A stretch of 64,000 bases of DNA from Strigops habroptila (GCF_004027225.2 NC_044278.2:56041743-56105742); one strand, 5' to 3'. Positions 49,326-63,897 are shown, counted from the stretch's first letter. The notes: generated from the letters alone by a model not told the origin. A program made the numbers and translations.

Positions 49326-52300
49326 TGATTATCCAGCACAGGTTTTCACAAAAGAACATTTTATCATACCCTGTAATGATACTAAAGTATTTCTATTCTC
49401 TAGCACAATAAAAATGGAGCCACATTTTAACTGACCTTTCATGGCATTTTTATAGAGGGCAAATATCTTTTCAACTGGAGAGATACCAAAGGGATACCTT
49501 TGTGGTATTTCTTGTGCAGGGAGGGAAGCAAGAGCCTCCCAAAGCAGCTGTGCAGGAAGCTAGTTAGCATAAATGAGGGGGGAAATGCAGAGGCAGGGAA
49601 TGGGGCTCATAGGTCAACAGTCTCGCTTCCTAGAACTGAGTGCCCCCTTTCTAGCATTGAACAGGTTCCAGAAATCGGGCACCTGAACTTTTCTGCAATT
49701 AAATGTTGAAGGAGAGCCCTCACTGCTGGCTTTCCTGGCATCCCCTGACTGAGGCTTCTACCAACACCACAAGCAACACAGGAGGGAACTGGGGCTCCTT
49801 TGAGACAAACAGTAGGGGCCTGAAACCTGTCTCCTGCAGCTCCTGGATTCCTCCAGCTGGAGGCTTACTAGAGATTTATTAGAGACTAGAGCCAGTTCAC
49901 TTTGGCTGAAGGTCTCTGTCGCTTGTGCTGGAAGCACTCTTATTTGTACAAATAATTAAACCTGCCTTGAGGTGGGAAGTGGAACATCAGGTCCAGACAC
50001 TCTGTGTGCCCTCAGCTCTGTCCTTCAGCACAGGGCTGGCTGCTCTCTGTGGCGCACAGGCAGGGTATGGAGAATCCCCCCTGATGCTGCTGTGCTACAG
50101 CTCTTCAGCAGCTTCACATACGCTTGCTGGCAGAAACAGGAGCATTAAGGGCAGGCAGGCCCGGATCTCTGGGACTGGATGTCCACCAAGCAGTTGTTCT
50201 GAGGATGTCAGTAACACCAGCCTGCAGCAAAAGAATCCACGGAGGCCGAGACTGCTGTGGGTGGCTGATTTCAGCATTTGCTATATATGTGACAAATTAT
50301 GCGGTGGTTTTTGTCCTATGTGTAGTACATAAAATATTCCCACCTACAAATGCAACCTATTGTTGTCAGTTCAATGCCTTGCAGTGTATCAGTATTTCTC
50401 AAAACCTCTCCAAAATCACCTAACTGAAATGAGTTGGTACCTTGAACCAACATTCTTGCTTTCCTTTTCACTATTTTTTTTTTAGCCAGGACCAATTTAA
50501 GCAGCAACTTTTAAGATATGACTGTGAGAAGTGATAATTGCTTTTGAGGATAGCAATGAGAAGGCAAATAATGCAGTACAGAACGGACACTTATACTTGA
50601 GTCTATATTAGTCGTAATCCTAGAAAGATCCTTCAGAAGTCCTTTGGGCTTCATAAAATGTAACTTCCATTCTTTCTTTCTCAAAATTGAACAAATGTCC
50701 TTAACAAAACAGAAGATGCAAAACTGGTAAGGTAAGGATGTCATTTGAGACTGTCACCGTGTGATGGCCATGTTTGTTTGTAGTGACATAAGACCAAGTT
50801 AAAAGCCAGAAAGAATTCAAGCAATTTGATCAAACACTCCTTTAGAATAGTTTAGGTTCCTCTGAACATTTCACTGTCAACTCTAAACTGAGGAGCAAGG
50901 GTGTTAGGGGAAATATATCCTTATTACAAATAACATTATCTCCAGATTTAAAAACCAAATAGTTGTGCAAGTGCTACATTCATCTTGTCTGCATAAACTG
51001 AATAGCAAGGCAGCTTCATTCAATTTTCTTGAACGTTTAACTTACATGTTGAGCAAGAATTTTTGAGAGACAACACTATTTCATAAAATCATTTCTTTCT
51101 CAGTTTTGTACAAATATGTTTAGTTATTCCACAGAGGGTATATTCCATTTAGGAAAAAGCAGAACACAGATAACAGAAGAGGGGTAAGCTTTAAAAAATA
51201 CATTGTTGCCTAAATTCGTCCTTGGAGTAAGCTGGCACAGCTCAAATACCAGAAATAAAAACCCTTTTCCATTGTATTTGGCTTGTTCTTTCATGCTTAA
51301 TGGGCGCAAGCGAGGAAATTTGGCAGTAGAACTGCACACACTTACTCTCCAGTGCTGAATTGTTGTAATTCACTTTTCAACTCTTTTTTCATGAAAGCAT
51401 ACAGGAAAAACCCAATGACAGACAATTCCTATTTGTTATTTTCTTTGCCCATGACTAAGCTGTGAAGTAGATGTGCTCCACAGGGTCCCAGCTCACCCAT
51501 ACTGGGGACAGTGACACAGCTCACATCACTCCTGAAGGCCCAAGCTCCTTCCAAGGAAAACCAGAGGAGAAAGCTAATGCACAACCAGATACTGCCCCAG
51601 CCTGGAGTAGGAGAAGGCCAAGGTGTTTACTTTGAGCCAGATCTGGGAAATGCTCCCATCTCCCACAGTTCAGATGCCATCAGTGAGTAATGGTCTCCCA
51701 CACAAACAGTTCCACTGACTGAAGAGAGCTTTAAATTGTTAGGTGTTGCGTAGTGCAAGGCAGTGGCATTTAAGTATTCCAGCCAGGAATCAGTTGACTT
51801 ATTGAAGCATCTCCCAAACTATGGGACAGTTCAGGCAGGAGTACATGCTGTGAGGTGGTTTCTTCTATCATTTCAGTTCTCAGCAAGGATTAGAAGTGTG
51901 TGGGATTCTCTGAGAAACATTTCTGCAGGAAACTTCATCCTGGTTTAGCAAATCCATGATAACAGAATGAGCTTTAATAATTATTTTCTGTCTTTACCTT
52001 CAAACACAGAAAGGGACAGTCAATATAACTGGAAGGGATCTATGTATAGAATGTCTATGGTACCACATGTCTTTGGCAGGTAATTATCAGGTCCTCTACA
52101 CATCAGGTAAACTGACAAATTGTTAACTAAAATAAAGCAAAGGGCTTGATCCTGTGGCTATGCACCTCCACCATTTGCAGGTAGTTCTATATTTAGTGAA
52201 GACAAGGAGAATTTCCATGTAAGTAAAATAGGTCAGATTTAGAGGTCCTAGCACTGAGTGCTGCAGTGGAGACCAGAAAATGATGCTGAGCCATTCAGGC

Positions 52301-52687
52301 TAAGATTTAGACTTGGGTGTAAGCAAATTAAGCAAAGAAAAGAAAATCTTCTGGGGCAGACAGAATGGCTGTGGAGAAGATGCTGTAAAGATGGCTCAGA
52401 GTTTCTCCTTCATGTAGTGAAAAAATTCACACTGGAGGCTTTTTGTGGAAGTCTGAGGAAAGAGAAAAGCAACTTCTTGTGATTCTCTTTCTTGGTTAGG
52501 GCAGCAGGCAGTCTCCCTCAGTGATTAACAAGACCCTACCATGCCACTCATATCGTGGTCACTTTGCCTTGCCACAGGAGGAATGCGCACCCGTATGAAG
52601 TGTTTAGGAGAAAAGTTCTCCAGGTGTGCAAATCCCAGCTAAGAAGCATTGTTATGTTTGTTATCCCTGACAGCCCCTGTTTTGCTG
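49326..52687. other. Intergenic region, no gene seen
   Basis: This is unique sequence of mixed composition between a CR1 copy and the truncated LTR. Short open frames occur on both strands but none resembles a known protein or carries convincing splice signals. I see nothing else here. Confidence 0.55.
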
Positions 52688-52984
52688 CTTGGGGACAGGA
52701 TGGGCATTGATCAGCAGGTAATGAGCAATTCTATTGTGCATCACTTGTGTTTTCTGAGATTTCATTTCTACTTTTTTTGTTGTTATCTATTATTATTAAT
52801 ATCTTTATTGTTGTTATTATGCCTATTACTATTATATTTTACTTAATTTCAATTATTAAACTATCCTTATCTCAGCCTATGGGGTTTACCTTCTTCTGAT
52901 TCTCCTCCCTATCCTGCCTGGGGTGGGAGGGGAGCAGTGAGCAAGCAGCTGCATGGTACATAGTTGCTGGCTTAAACCATGACA
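52688..52984 (+). mobile_element. Truncated avian ERVL-type LTR (3' part)
   Basis: This copy shares its end with the complete LTR at 8333-8963. Common blocks include attgtgcatcacttgt, a TAT/TTA-rich stretch, a Pu/Py-rich tctcctccctatcctgcc segment and the terminus cttaaaccatgaca. It ends in CA at 52984. The left boundary is approximate: the first half of the LTR, including the TATA region, is missing. By comparison with the complete copy, whose likely sense direction is minus, this fragment is oriented plus, opposite to GABRA5 and GABRG3. It carries no coding sequence. Confidence 0.8.
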
Positions 52985-52999
52985 GTCCACAGTCCTTTC

Positions 53000-55030
53000 T
53001 GAACTGTCCCCGCTTTGAATGGAGTCTCACCTCTCCTCAGCTGGATATCCAGCCTCTCTAAGCCAGGCATGGCATTCATTGTACATCTCTATGGCCATAG
53101 GAAGAGGCAGAAGAGGCTGTAACTCAAGAGTCTTGCATATGCAGAAAGATCTGTTCCCCTTCGCCAGTCACCAGGTGTTTTTAGCTGTTTCAGTGCTGCT
53201 CAGTGAATCACTGGGGACACCTTGTACAATGCATGTGCACTTCACTGCACTGCATCCTTGCTGGACTTGGCAAAGCTACATGCTCTTAACGAGCCCACAG
53301 GAGGTCTTGTTGGGTCCAACTTTTGTGAGAATAACCTGCATGAAAGAAAAAAAATAGCCATGGGACTTTATAAAGTTTTGTCTTCCAATTGGCTCTGCAA
53401 TTTTCCACTGTTTTTGATCCCCAAAGGGCCAGATTCATTGTATTCCAATACAATTATCTCACTTTTAAAAAATAAAGAAATGAATGATGAACAAGGAGGT
53501 GTGTGGCTGCTGAAAGCCACATGGAAAGCCTACATGAAAACAGGGATTCAAATCCTGTGCTGGGCTCAGGGCAGCAATGTAACTAACAGATGGACACGTC
53601 TCTCCCTTGATCCCTTTTACCAGTTTCCAGTCACCCACTCAGTCCCATGGCTTCTCTGTGGCCACTGAGAATTTGCAAATTTCTAATTCCAAAGCATTAA
53701 ACAAAAAGCAGCAAAAAGGAATGGGTGTGTGAGATTTTTTTTCTCAGCAATGTTTAGGAATGAAGGAGATGAAGAGAAGTCACACAAGAAGCCCAGACAG
53801 CTCCCCAGTCTTGGACCAGATTCTCACCTCAAAGTGAAGCATGAACTCTCCTCTCTGTCCCAAACAGAACACAGGGCTGATGCTCCAAAGCTAGATAGCA
53901 CCTAATTCTGAAACATCTCGATTCACTGTCATCACTCAGAATATACCTTTCTGGGCAACACCCAGGACACATCATTCTCATAGATGTGATTGGGTGCATG
54001 CATGTGTGCTTTCCAATTAATTCCTTTGCTCTTGACATGATTTTTTGGTCTCTGTAAAAAGATAACCAGTATAAAAAAGACATTTTGCAATCAAATGTTG
54101 AATGCATTTTTTATTTAAACATTAAGATTAAATTACAAAAGCTTCTGGAACAAGGAAAGGATGCCAAAGAGGCAAGAGCTGAAAACTCAGATTGCATTTT
54201 CTCATTCATTGTGAAAGCAAAACACATTGGCAGCAGCAAGGCGTTTTATAGAAAAGTTTCAGATGGACAGTACAAAGACCTTTCTATCAATATTGTCACT
54301 GAAACACCTTGCTGTCATGAAGCACATCTTTTTGATCACACTTCTTAGTGTTGGCTGATACGTTTTCACTGTGGGAAACAAGTAATAATTATTGTAGAAT
54401 TACTGTAATTCTTTACTGTTTATCTCTGTTGATATAAGGCAATCTTCTTCTTGGGAAAATGTCCAAAGATTATTTACTTCACCCTAATAAAAATGTCTAC
54501 TGCTGTTGTTAGAAGTTTTATTTGCACAAGTATGTTCCTAATCTATGTTGATTTCATGCAATATGTCTCTAATTTTTGGAATAAATACTGAGAACCATCG
54601 AAAATTCCTTGGAATGCAAAATCCAAACGAACTTCATATTTTCTTTTAAGGGCAAGATTCCACCACCTTTATTTACACAAGTAGCATCCTGCTCCCTATG
54701 TTACTTCACTGCAAGCTGGAGGATCAAGCAGTGATAATCAGCATAGCCCCATCAGGATTTACTGCACTGTGTTAACTTCCAATGAAGATTGGGCTGAGCA
54801 GTTTTATCTGTGGAGTAATGCACTACCTATCACCAGTAAAGGTGCTCAAACATAGCCCCACACTTAATAATTTGGCACATTTACAACTGGCGTTACTCAG
54901 TAACTTATCAGATGACAATAGTGGAGCTCTTCTGTAAAATATAGGTTAAGCCTATATTTGTATGACTGTACATCTGAAGTATAAAAACCACGATATGTAG
55001 TACACTTGAACAGTTAAAAAATATAACTTA
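53000..55030. other. Intergenic region downstream of GABRA5
   Basis: This is AT-rich unique sequence between the GABRA5 3' end and the LTR fragment at 52.69-52.98 kb. It contains the alternative AATAAA hexamers noted for GABRA5. I see no gene, RNA or repeat family here. Open frames of 60-150 codons are present but none resembles a known family. Confidence 0.6.
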
Positions 55031-55036
55031 TTTATT
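55031..55036 (-). terminator. GABRA5: Candidate poly(A) signal AATAAA for GABRA5
   Basis: This is the first canonical AATAAA after the stop codon on the transcribed strand, about 285 nt downstream. It lies within aaataaataa and is followed by a modest GT/T-rich stretch. It is a sequence match only; later hexamers compete with it. Confidence 0.4.
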
Positions 55037-55317
55037 TGTAAACTATCAATGCAAGATACTCAGCAGCAAAGAAGCCATGTTCAATGTCTTCTGATCTTTA
55101 TAAAGATCTGTTGCTGTAAGTAATATAACCGTCTCCGAAACATCTGAGGTTACATGTAGAAACAATCAAGGCAATATTATTTGTACATATTATTAAACAT
55201 GCAAAAAACTTCCTGAAGAATATTGCCCAAATGTAGAAAGTCGACTGGATCTCAAATTTTCCTTGGTAGCATCTGCTTTGTAAGTATGGCTCACATGTGG
55301 CTTTAGAGTCCTTCAGT
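55031..55317 (-). other. GABRA5: Candidate GABRA5 3' UTR
   Basis: This is AT-rich sequence downstream of the GABRA5 stop, running to the first AATAAA on the minus strand. The true 3' end is uncertain: further AATAAA hexamers on the same strand occur at 54669-54674, 54517-54522 and near 54107, so a 3' UTR of 0.3 to 1.2 kb is possible. Confidence 0.5.
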
Positions 55318-55608
55318 TTATTTTGGAGAATTGGCACCTTTAATAACAGGCTCCCTATTCAAATATGTGGCCCAGTAAACTAAGTTAAAAGTTCCAAACA
55401 GCACTGGAAAAATTATCCGTGACATTTTGTCAATCTTACTGATGCTGTTGTAAGTCTTTTTGCTTTCAGCAGGTTTTTCTTCTGTGGATTTCACTGAAGC
55501 AGATACAGTGTTCGAGATGACAGACGGGGCTGAGTCCTTTGGCATGTTTGGTGCAGGGGTCAGCTTCCCAGTGCTGTAAGTATTGGTTGATTTACTGCCC
55601 AACCTTTT
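55318..55608 (-). CDS. GABRA5: GABRA5 last coding exon: intracellular loop, M4, stop
   Basis: This exon encodes the rest of the M3-M4 cytoplasmic loop, helix M4 and the C-terminus of the alpha-5 subunit. After actgcag it reads [20 protein letters not shown] and on through a Ser/Thr/Pro/Lys-rich loop. It then continues [17 protein letters not shown]4 [18 protein letters not shown], and a C-terminus [13 protein letters not shown] followed by TAA at 55318-55320. The tail [12 protein letters not shown] is diagnostic for alpha-5; alpha-1, -2 and -3 end differently. The loop is the variable part. It keeps KSTN, TGK and the [10 protein letters not shown] block but is diverged and slightly shorter than in human, especially just after the splice junction. 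The exon is 96 codons plus stop. Confidence 0.97.
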   Translation of the reverse strand, partial: KRLGSKSTNTYSTGKLTPAPNMPKDSAPSVISNTVSASVKSTEEKPAESKKTYNSISKIDKMSRIIFPVLFGTFNLVYWATYLNREPVIKGANSPK

Positions 55609-57990
<2,382 letters not shown>

Positions 57991-58143
57991 CAAAGACAGT
58001 CCTAGCAGGGACAGATTCTCTGTTTAGCCAAAATGACACTTGCGATAAGATCACAGTCATAATGCAAGGCAGGTACGTCTGGATGACAAAATAACCAATC
58101 TTTCTTTTCAGATGAAAATGGGCTGTCATAATAGTATATTCGC
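57991..58143 (-). CDS. GABRA5: GABRA5 internal exon (153 bp), pre-M1, M1 and start of M2
   Basis: This exon completes a Gly codon and reads [51 protein letters not shown]. That covers the end of the extracellular domain, transmembrane helix M1 (about IGYF to FWL, with the conserved Pro) and the M1-M2 loop NRESVPAR leading into the pore helix. As I recall it the translation is identical to human alpha-5. The Ile in EYTIM corresponds to alpha-5 Ile215, which with Thr208 in the preceding exon distinguishes alpha-5 from alpha-1. The acceptor is cttctag, the donor TTTG/gtgagt, and the length of 153 bp is the family norm with phase 1 at both ends. It acts in the pentameric membrane channel gated by GABA. 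Confidence 0.97.
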
Positions 58144-61100
58144 CTAGAAGGAGAAAAACATGCATGTGGGTAAAATAATGGATTACCAATTTAGGGATTT
58201 CAGCAGGCCAGCCCCACCCCACCCCCATTTGAGGATACCACCCAGCCATTTTTAATTGCATGAAAAATGTTTTGGTTTCTGTGCTGTGGACACAGGACCA
58301 GGACTTGAGACAGAAGCGCTTCTAGATCCTGCTAGTCTTCATATACAGCCCCTAAAAGCAGAAGACAATGACTGACAACTCCTACTGCACTGAAAAGCTG
58401 CAGTTCTTTTATATACCTGGGATGTCTTGATGTTCACAGGCTTAAAAAATCTGAGGTGCTGGCACTCCCTCAGTCCTAGTCCTTCCTCGTTTTGACTCAG
58501 TCCTACAAACAGTCTTAGCAGAGTAATGATTAAAGCCATCTACTCTTAGAAACCTGATTTAGCAGCAGGGCTTAACCTCATTAGGGCAACTGTTACTGCC
58601 AAGCCATCAGTTTTCAAGAATGAGAATAGGTCCAGACACTCCTTCTGCACTGCACTTCAGGGACTACCTGTCCCAGCATCAGTGCTGCAAAAATTGCAGC
58701 TTTTCGCATGCGTCCTGGCCTGTCTTACTGATCTGAGTACCCAAACCCATCATATTGCTCCTCCAGAAAGAATAAAAAGAATACCTCTCTAGTGCATGCA
58801 GTTTTCCTAGAATTTGGTACACCTTAATCCTTGGAGAGATAGATCTGTTTCTGGATAGACAGTGCCATGTCTTGTTCACTTGTGCAATGAATATTGTACT
58901 GCCTGCATAGAGAACTCACTGAAAGCTGCCACAGCAATGCTAAACTGCACGGCTTTTTTATATGCCAAATTCACAGCATTGCCTTTATCTGTCTTTTGTC
59001 AGGTCCTCTGAATCTCAATAAAAGCCTAAAAACATTCACTCCAAAATCAACGGACCAGCTATCACCTTCCGTAATGTTTCAGAAAAAATCAAAACTTAAC
59101 TGGTTCTTTCAAACTGCCCCTGGAAAAACATAGTTGTTACTGAAGGCTATTCATTGATGGTAACTGCTCCCCAAAGCCAAAATCTTGCTAGCTAAAACCA
59201 GGCTACAATACAGGAAAAATGAAACCAAAAAGTAAGAATAAAAAACAACCGGCCCCTTCAAGCCCTAACAGGTCTCCACTCACACTGCTATCAAAATAAT
59301 GTAAAAGCATGCATTATTCAGCTGAGAATTGATGAATCAGAGTAATTCCTGTTCTGAAATATATATTGTCCTCAAAGAACAAAACAAATATAGCTATAAG
59401 CTCTGTTGCAAGACTTGACTGTTAGTCTCTATAGACCGGCCACAAAAGGAAAACATATAACAGACTGATTCTGCCTTGAGTGAATAGCCCGAGTTGAGCT
59501 GCAGCCAGCACTGCTAAGCAGTTAGATTTGGAAGATTATTTCTAAGTGACAATATGGCTAATTAGCAGAGAACAGGTCTACAGCGAAAGGGCTTTCGCAG
59601 GTATAGCTACACTGATAAATTATGCTGGGGGAGCTCTGTTACTCTGGATGAAGTTTACAGACCTCCATGCTAAGGATTTTAGAGAGAAAGACTGGAATAG
59701 GACAGAAATGTCTTACCCGACAGCCTGCCTCAATCTTTGTAACTTTCTTCTGGAGTCTGATTTTCTCACAAAATGGTTCCCTGAAGAGGGATGTGGAGAT
59801 GAACAGGGAATGCTGTGAAACTGGGGAGAAAATCCCTATGAAATGACATTTAATTCCCTTCCATTTAGTGTAATATTGAACTAGGGATGCTGAACAGCTT
59901 ATAGTCTCAGGAGGAACCCCGCTTGCTCTTCAGGAGCATTTATTTTGTGGATGACCCATAAAATACGCCACCAGCAGCAGGGTCTATGTGCCTGTAATCT
60001 GGTTCGGAGTTGCTGCTGCTCTGGGATATGTTTGAGTCACAGTTTGCCTGCTCACTAAGGAGCGACGATGTGCATTACTGATGTTGACACTATGCTTTTG
60101 GAGCTGGAATTACAAAAAATCTACACAGCTTCAGCAGAGCAACAGGACCTTTTTTTTTTTTTACCTTTTTAAAATGCAGAAAATGAATGCCTACATTTTG
60201 AAGGCACTCCACAGCTGATTTTTAACTTATCATTTTCTTTAACCTACCAAATCTCTTGTCCCCACTGAAATAATGTCCCCACCTTGATTTTGCTTTTTTT
60301 CCAACCTATATCTTCTCCAACTTCCCGTGCTGTCCCTTTCAAAAATGCCTACACCAGGAATGCTTCCTCCAGCAGACTTAGGGCTTAAGAAAACCCCACA
60401 GCTTGGTTTTTAATGCCCTGGGATCACTGCTTAAAATAAAGCTAAAAGCTGCCTGACTTGGCCTTTTGTTTATATAGAACAAGATACTGGCTCTGTTGAA
60501 GTGGCAAAGCTCCCTTTTACTTCTACAGGGCCACTGTTTTATCATTAGACCATAAGCTTATTTGAGCAAGAACTAATTTTTGTTATAGGTTTATGGAGCA
60601 CTTAAAAAAGAATCCTGTTCCTGATGGGGTCCACTCATCACTGCACAAAGCAATTTTAATAACAATTTTAGCACTGATGAAAAGCCCTAGAGCAGGATCG
60701 GCTGCATTTCTTCACAGAGTTACGCTACTGTGCTGCTGGTCTTAAGGCAGCTTTTATGCTTTAAAAGCTGCTACAGTATTTTTTTTTTTTTCTTGGTATC
60801 TAGATGATGGAGTTCTGGAGGTCATGCTTACAAATTCTCCAGGATCTTACATGCATTCTTCTATCACCATTATTCTGGGATTCAATAGAATATTTTAATG
60901 AGGCTGGACCAGCCCCCAGGCTTGTTTGTTTACTGGATATACCTGGACTCAGGTGTATCAACATCTATTCTGGTGAGAACCTGACATATATCTGTGACAC
61001 TGCATCCCTGACGATGCTGACATCCAGAATATTTTGGCTCATGAGAAATGCCTGTGTCCTTTTTAGAGTGATGCATGAAAAAACTCATCTCAAGGAAAAA

Positions 61101-63753
61101 TCAGAATTATTTGATGCAACATGAAGGGTTGAATGCTTCTTTTATTATTTAGGCTTTGGATATTTTAGAGCTCAGGCTCCAGCTGGCAGAAGATAAAAGA
61201 GTGGGTTTTTGTTTTGTTTTGTGGCACTGCAGATCCTAAGTTAGCAATGAGAGATTCTGGATGTTGGGAACAGAACTGGGCAACCATTTGCAGAAAGCAG
61301 CAAGATCCACTTGGACCCAAATTCCATATCTGACTCTTTTCAGCACTTGTACCACCAGGACATAACAGATGTTGGAAGCAGTGTGAGTAGTCAAATATCT
61401 TCTCTTCTGGGAGAATGACATTTGGGTATGTTAGCACCAAAAAAAACCACAACCCCAAAGAAATGGCACATGTCAAAGCTATTTTCTGTGGCATGGTTAA
61501 AATATTCTCAGTTTCAAGACTGGTCGGTGAATTGGGAGTGCCAGGGTATTTTTTCTGAGAAGACAGCCAAACTTAGCAGCTCGCCTACAAACCCAGCAGA
61601 ATCTCAAGGGTTTGAGGCAGGTCCAGCATTTCCATTAAAAAAAAAAGCCTGCTACAAAGGTGAGCGTAAATGTCCTATGATATACACAAACATTTTGCCT
61701 ATGCAACTGCATGGGCTGTGTAGTTCGACTTGTGTGCCAAAAACCCACAAAAGATCCAAGCACTTGGATTGTGCAACAGCTATTTATTTCTTTTTTTCTT
61801 TTCCATATTCAACAATTCAATAGAAGGAAGAAATGCCTTCATAAGTAACCCTGATTACTGGCCTCCTACGAGCCTGATGAAGTCCAGAAAATCCACGGCT
61901 GACTGATGCTTTCCCTGTGCAAAATCGGATTTTGCTAATCCCTGGTTACAATCTGTGTCCTGCTCTTTGTGATCCACCCTGCAAATCAGAATCCAGCCAG
62001 CCCAGATGTAACCCGAGACATTAATATAAAATCTTGACGTTGGAAACCAAGCATTTATTAGCCTAAATCTTAAGATATAGGAGGGAGGTCATTACTGGGC
62101 AGAAACTTTGGGATTTGTCTGAAGAGTACCCTTTTTCCTTGGGCTTAGGAGTACAAGGACCTTTCACAGACAGAGCTGCAAACTGGAGGTGTCCTGGAGC
62201 TGGCACGCTGGAGCACTCACTGCCTGGGCTGGATGGTTTTCTTGCTCTGAGGAGTAGGGCAAGCTCGCAGGAGATGCCCCAGTACATTCTCTGGATCTTT
62301 TTCTTGGCAACAATGAAGGCGAGAGGGGAGCTACCGTTCATTGCAGAAAACAATGCGGCTATGATGGTAAACTGGTAAGGAAAAAAGTGTCTTTGTTCTT
62401 TAATGGGAGATCGCATACTCATGCTTTTCCTGCAGCAGTGGCTGTCTATATACTTCTCTTGGCTTTAGGTATCTCTGCTTTAGCAACAGCTTTGTGTCTC
62501 CTGAAATGGGCAAGGGAGAGGGTGAAGTCTATAGGATGGAGATAGTGGTTGTGTTTAGTGGCTCCCCTGTGTTGCAAGCCTTCCCTCAATTTGTGTCCCG
62601 TTTGGAGACCAAGCGGCAAGCTCAGCTGCTCCCTCTTTATTTGCTGTGTTTGGATAGTTTGAGCAGGAAGTTTCATGTTTAGGTCCAGCTAACTTTGTGT
62701 GGAAGTGTAAGTGTACCTGTTTTTGCACCTCCTAAGTTTCCTGAAAATAGTAGCAGGTTCCTAACTCAAGCTATACCTTGTCCTCTACAATCCTGCCTTT
62801 GGCTCAGAGCATGTCATTTTTCACCAAGGACACAGTACATCACCAGAAGACTCTATCATGCTTTGCCAGCAGGAATTGCTCCGCGTCGTGTGGCTGTAGT
62901 CTGCCCCTCTTCCCCATTCCAAGCCCTGCACAACCAGCAGCGGTGGAAAACCCCCTTCCCTTGATGACAGGCTATTTTGTTCCCCACCCCGCTGGATGCC
63001 ACTAATGCTCTCCAGACGAGTGCATTGTGTAACCTGGTTAAGCCCCAGTCCTGCTGAGCCTGTGTGATGCCTATCCTGGTCTCAACCCGCCCCGGGAGTC
63101 CCCCTGCCAATGTATGCCCAGGGCTGCCCTTGCGTGGGAGCCTTAAGAAGCCGGGGAGGGGGGGGATGGCTCACGTGGGTGCGCAGCCTGGGATTAAATC
63201 TTCTTTGCCTCCCTAATGCTGCCACATCTGGCGCCTCCGCCTGCAGCCCCGGAGGAAATGGGAATCCTCGGAGTTTGCACCTCCTCTCCAGCCACGTGGT
63301 CCTCCAGACATGCTGCAGAGCCATGCCACAGCCCCCACCCGCCCTCTGCTCCCTCCACATGTGGTTTCATCAAGCAAATCATTTTAAAGCAATGACTGAA
63401 ATGGATCAAATGTGGGGGTGGTTTTGCCTCCTGGGGTGGTTGTTCCCACAGGGAAATAAGCCAGCAACAGCACTGGCAGCCTCAGCAAAGGCAGGCGCCA
63501 AGAACCTGTGTGCAGCTTCTCCAGCCTGTTAAATAGCAGGACCTTGGATGCATCTTCAGCGACATCCTTGTGATGTACCTAAAAGCCAGCACACAACCCT
63601 CTCTGCGTTCAGTGCCAGGAATGTGCTCAGGATCTCCCACACACCCCGTGTCCCGCAGATGCTTCCCTAGTCTCCTTACAAAATAACCAGAGCCTGTGAT
63701 CTCCCCTCCCGCTCCAGCTATCAGCAACCATGGGATGGATATATTCTCCCTAC
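58144..63753 (-). other. GABRA5: GABRA5 intron (5.6 kb) between ligand-binding and M1 exons
   Basis: This intron has a gt start at 63753 and a cttctag end at 58144. It is unique sequence with local GC-rich stretches near 62.9-63.4 kb and two T-runs near 60.15 and 60.78 kb. It holds an exon-like block at 62221-62371 and a weaker one near 61.2-61.5 kb, both described under findings. I see no recognisable repeat family, RNA gene or supported nested gene in it. Confidence 0.9.
62221..62371 (-). other. Exon-like block in a GABRA5 intron with transmembrane-like translation
   Basis: On the minus strand a good acceptor (ttttttccttaccag) and donor (GGCA/gtgagt) bound 151 bp that are open for exactly 50 codons in one frame. 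The translation begins FTIIAALFSAMNGSSPLAFI, then VAKKKIQRMYWG: a hydrophobic helix followed by a basic amphipathic stretch. By eye this recalls the TM7-helix 8 end of opsin-like GPCRs, but it lacks the retinal Lys and a proper NPxxY. No companion exons are recognised. It may be a pseudoexon or chance. Confidence 0.2.
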
Positions 63754-63897
63754 CTGTACTGGTACTGATATTTTCAGTTCCTACAGTTTGTCCCATCAGG
63801 TGGTACTGGTTAAGCCGTGAGCCATCTTCGGCCACCACCACAGATGTTGTGGTGCTATTAGTCCAAACATAGATCACCTCAGAATTGGGGTAAGCAT
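63754..63897 (-). CDS. GABRA5: GABRA5 internal exon (144 bp), end of extracellular ligand-binding domain
   Basis: This exon encodes part of the GABA-A receptor alpha-5 subunit, a ligand-gated chloride channel subunit of the plasma membrane. It reads from the second base of a Tyr codon and translates as [11 protein letters not shown], then [37 protein letters not shown]. From memory of human alpha-5 it differs only by one Val/Ile change and by STTT in place of GSTK. The acceptor is tttgtcaacag and the donor ACAG/gtaggg, giving 144 bp, the usual length for this exon in alpha subunits, with phase 1 out. Two N-glycosylation sequons are visible (NST, NIS). The segment includes the loop C approach; the Thr in NISTSTG matches alpha-5 Thr208 (mature numbering), a residue tied to alpha-5 drug selectivity. 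The upstream 83-bp exon with the Cys-loop is beyond the window. Identity as alpha-5 rather than another alpha subunit is secure. Confidence 0.97.

Noticed and set aside
54085..54348. 87-codon plus-strand frame near the GABRA5 3' end with Lys/Glu-rich translation
   Set aside because: No family similarity or splice signals. It lies where the GABRA5 3' UTR could extend on the other strand.
60778..61124. Plus-strand T-run and tag followed directly by ATG and a 106-codon frame
   Set aside because: It looks like an acceptor plus start, but the frame is antisense to GABRA5, has no known similarity and no matching donor or upstream exon.
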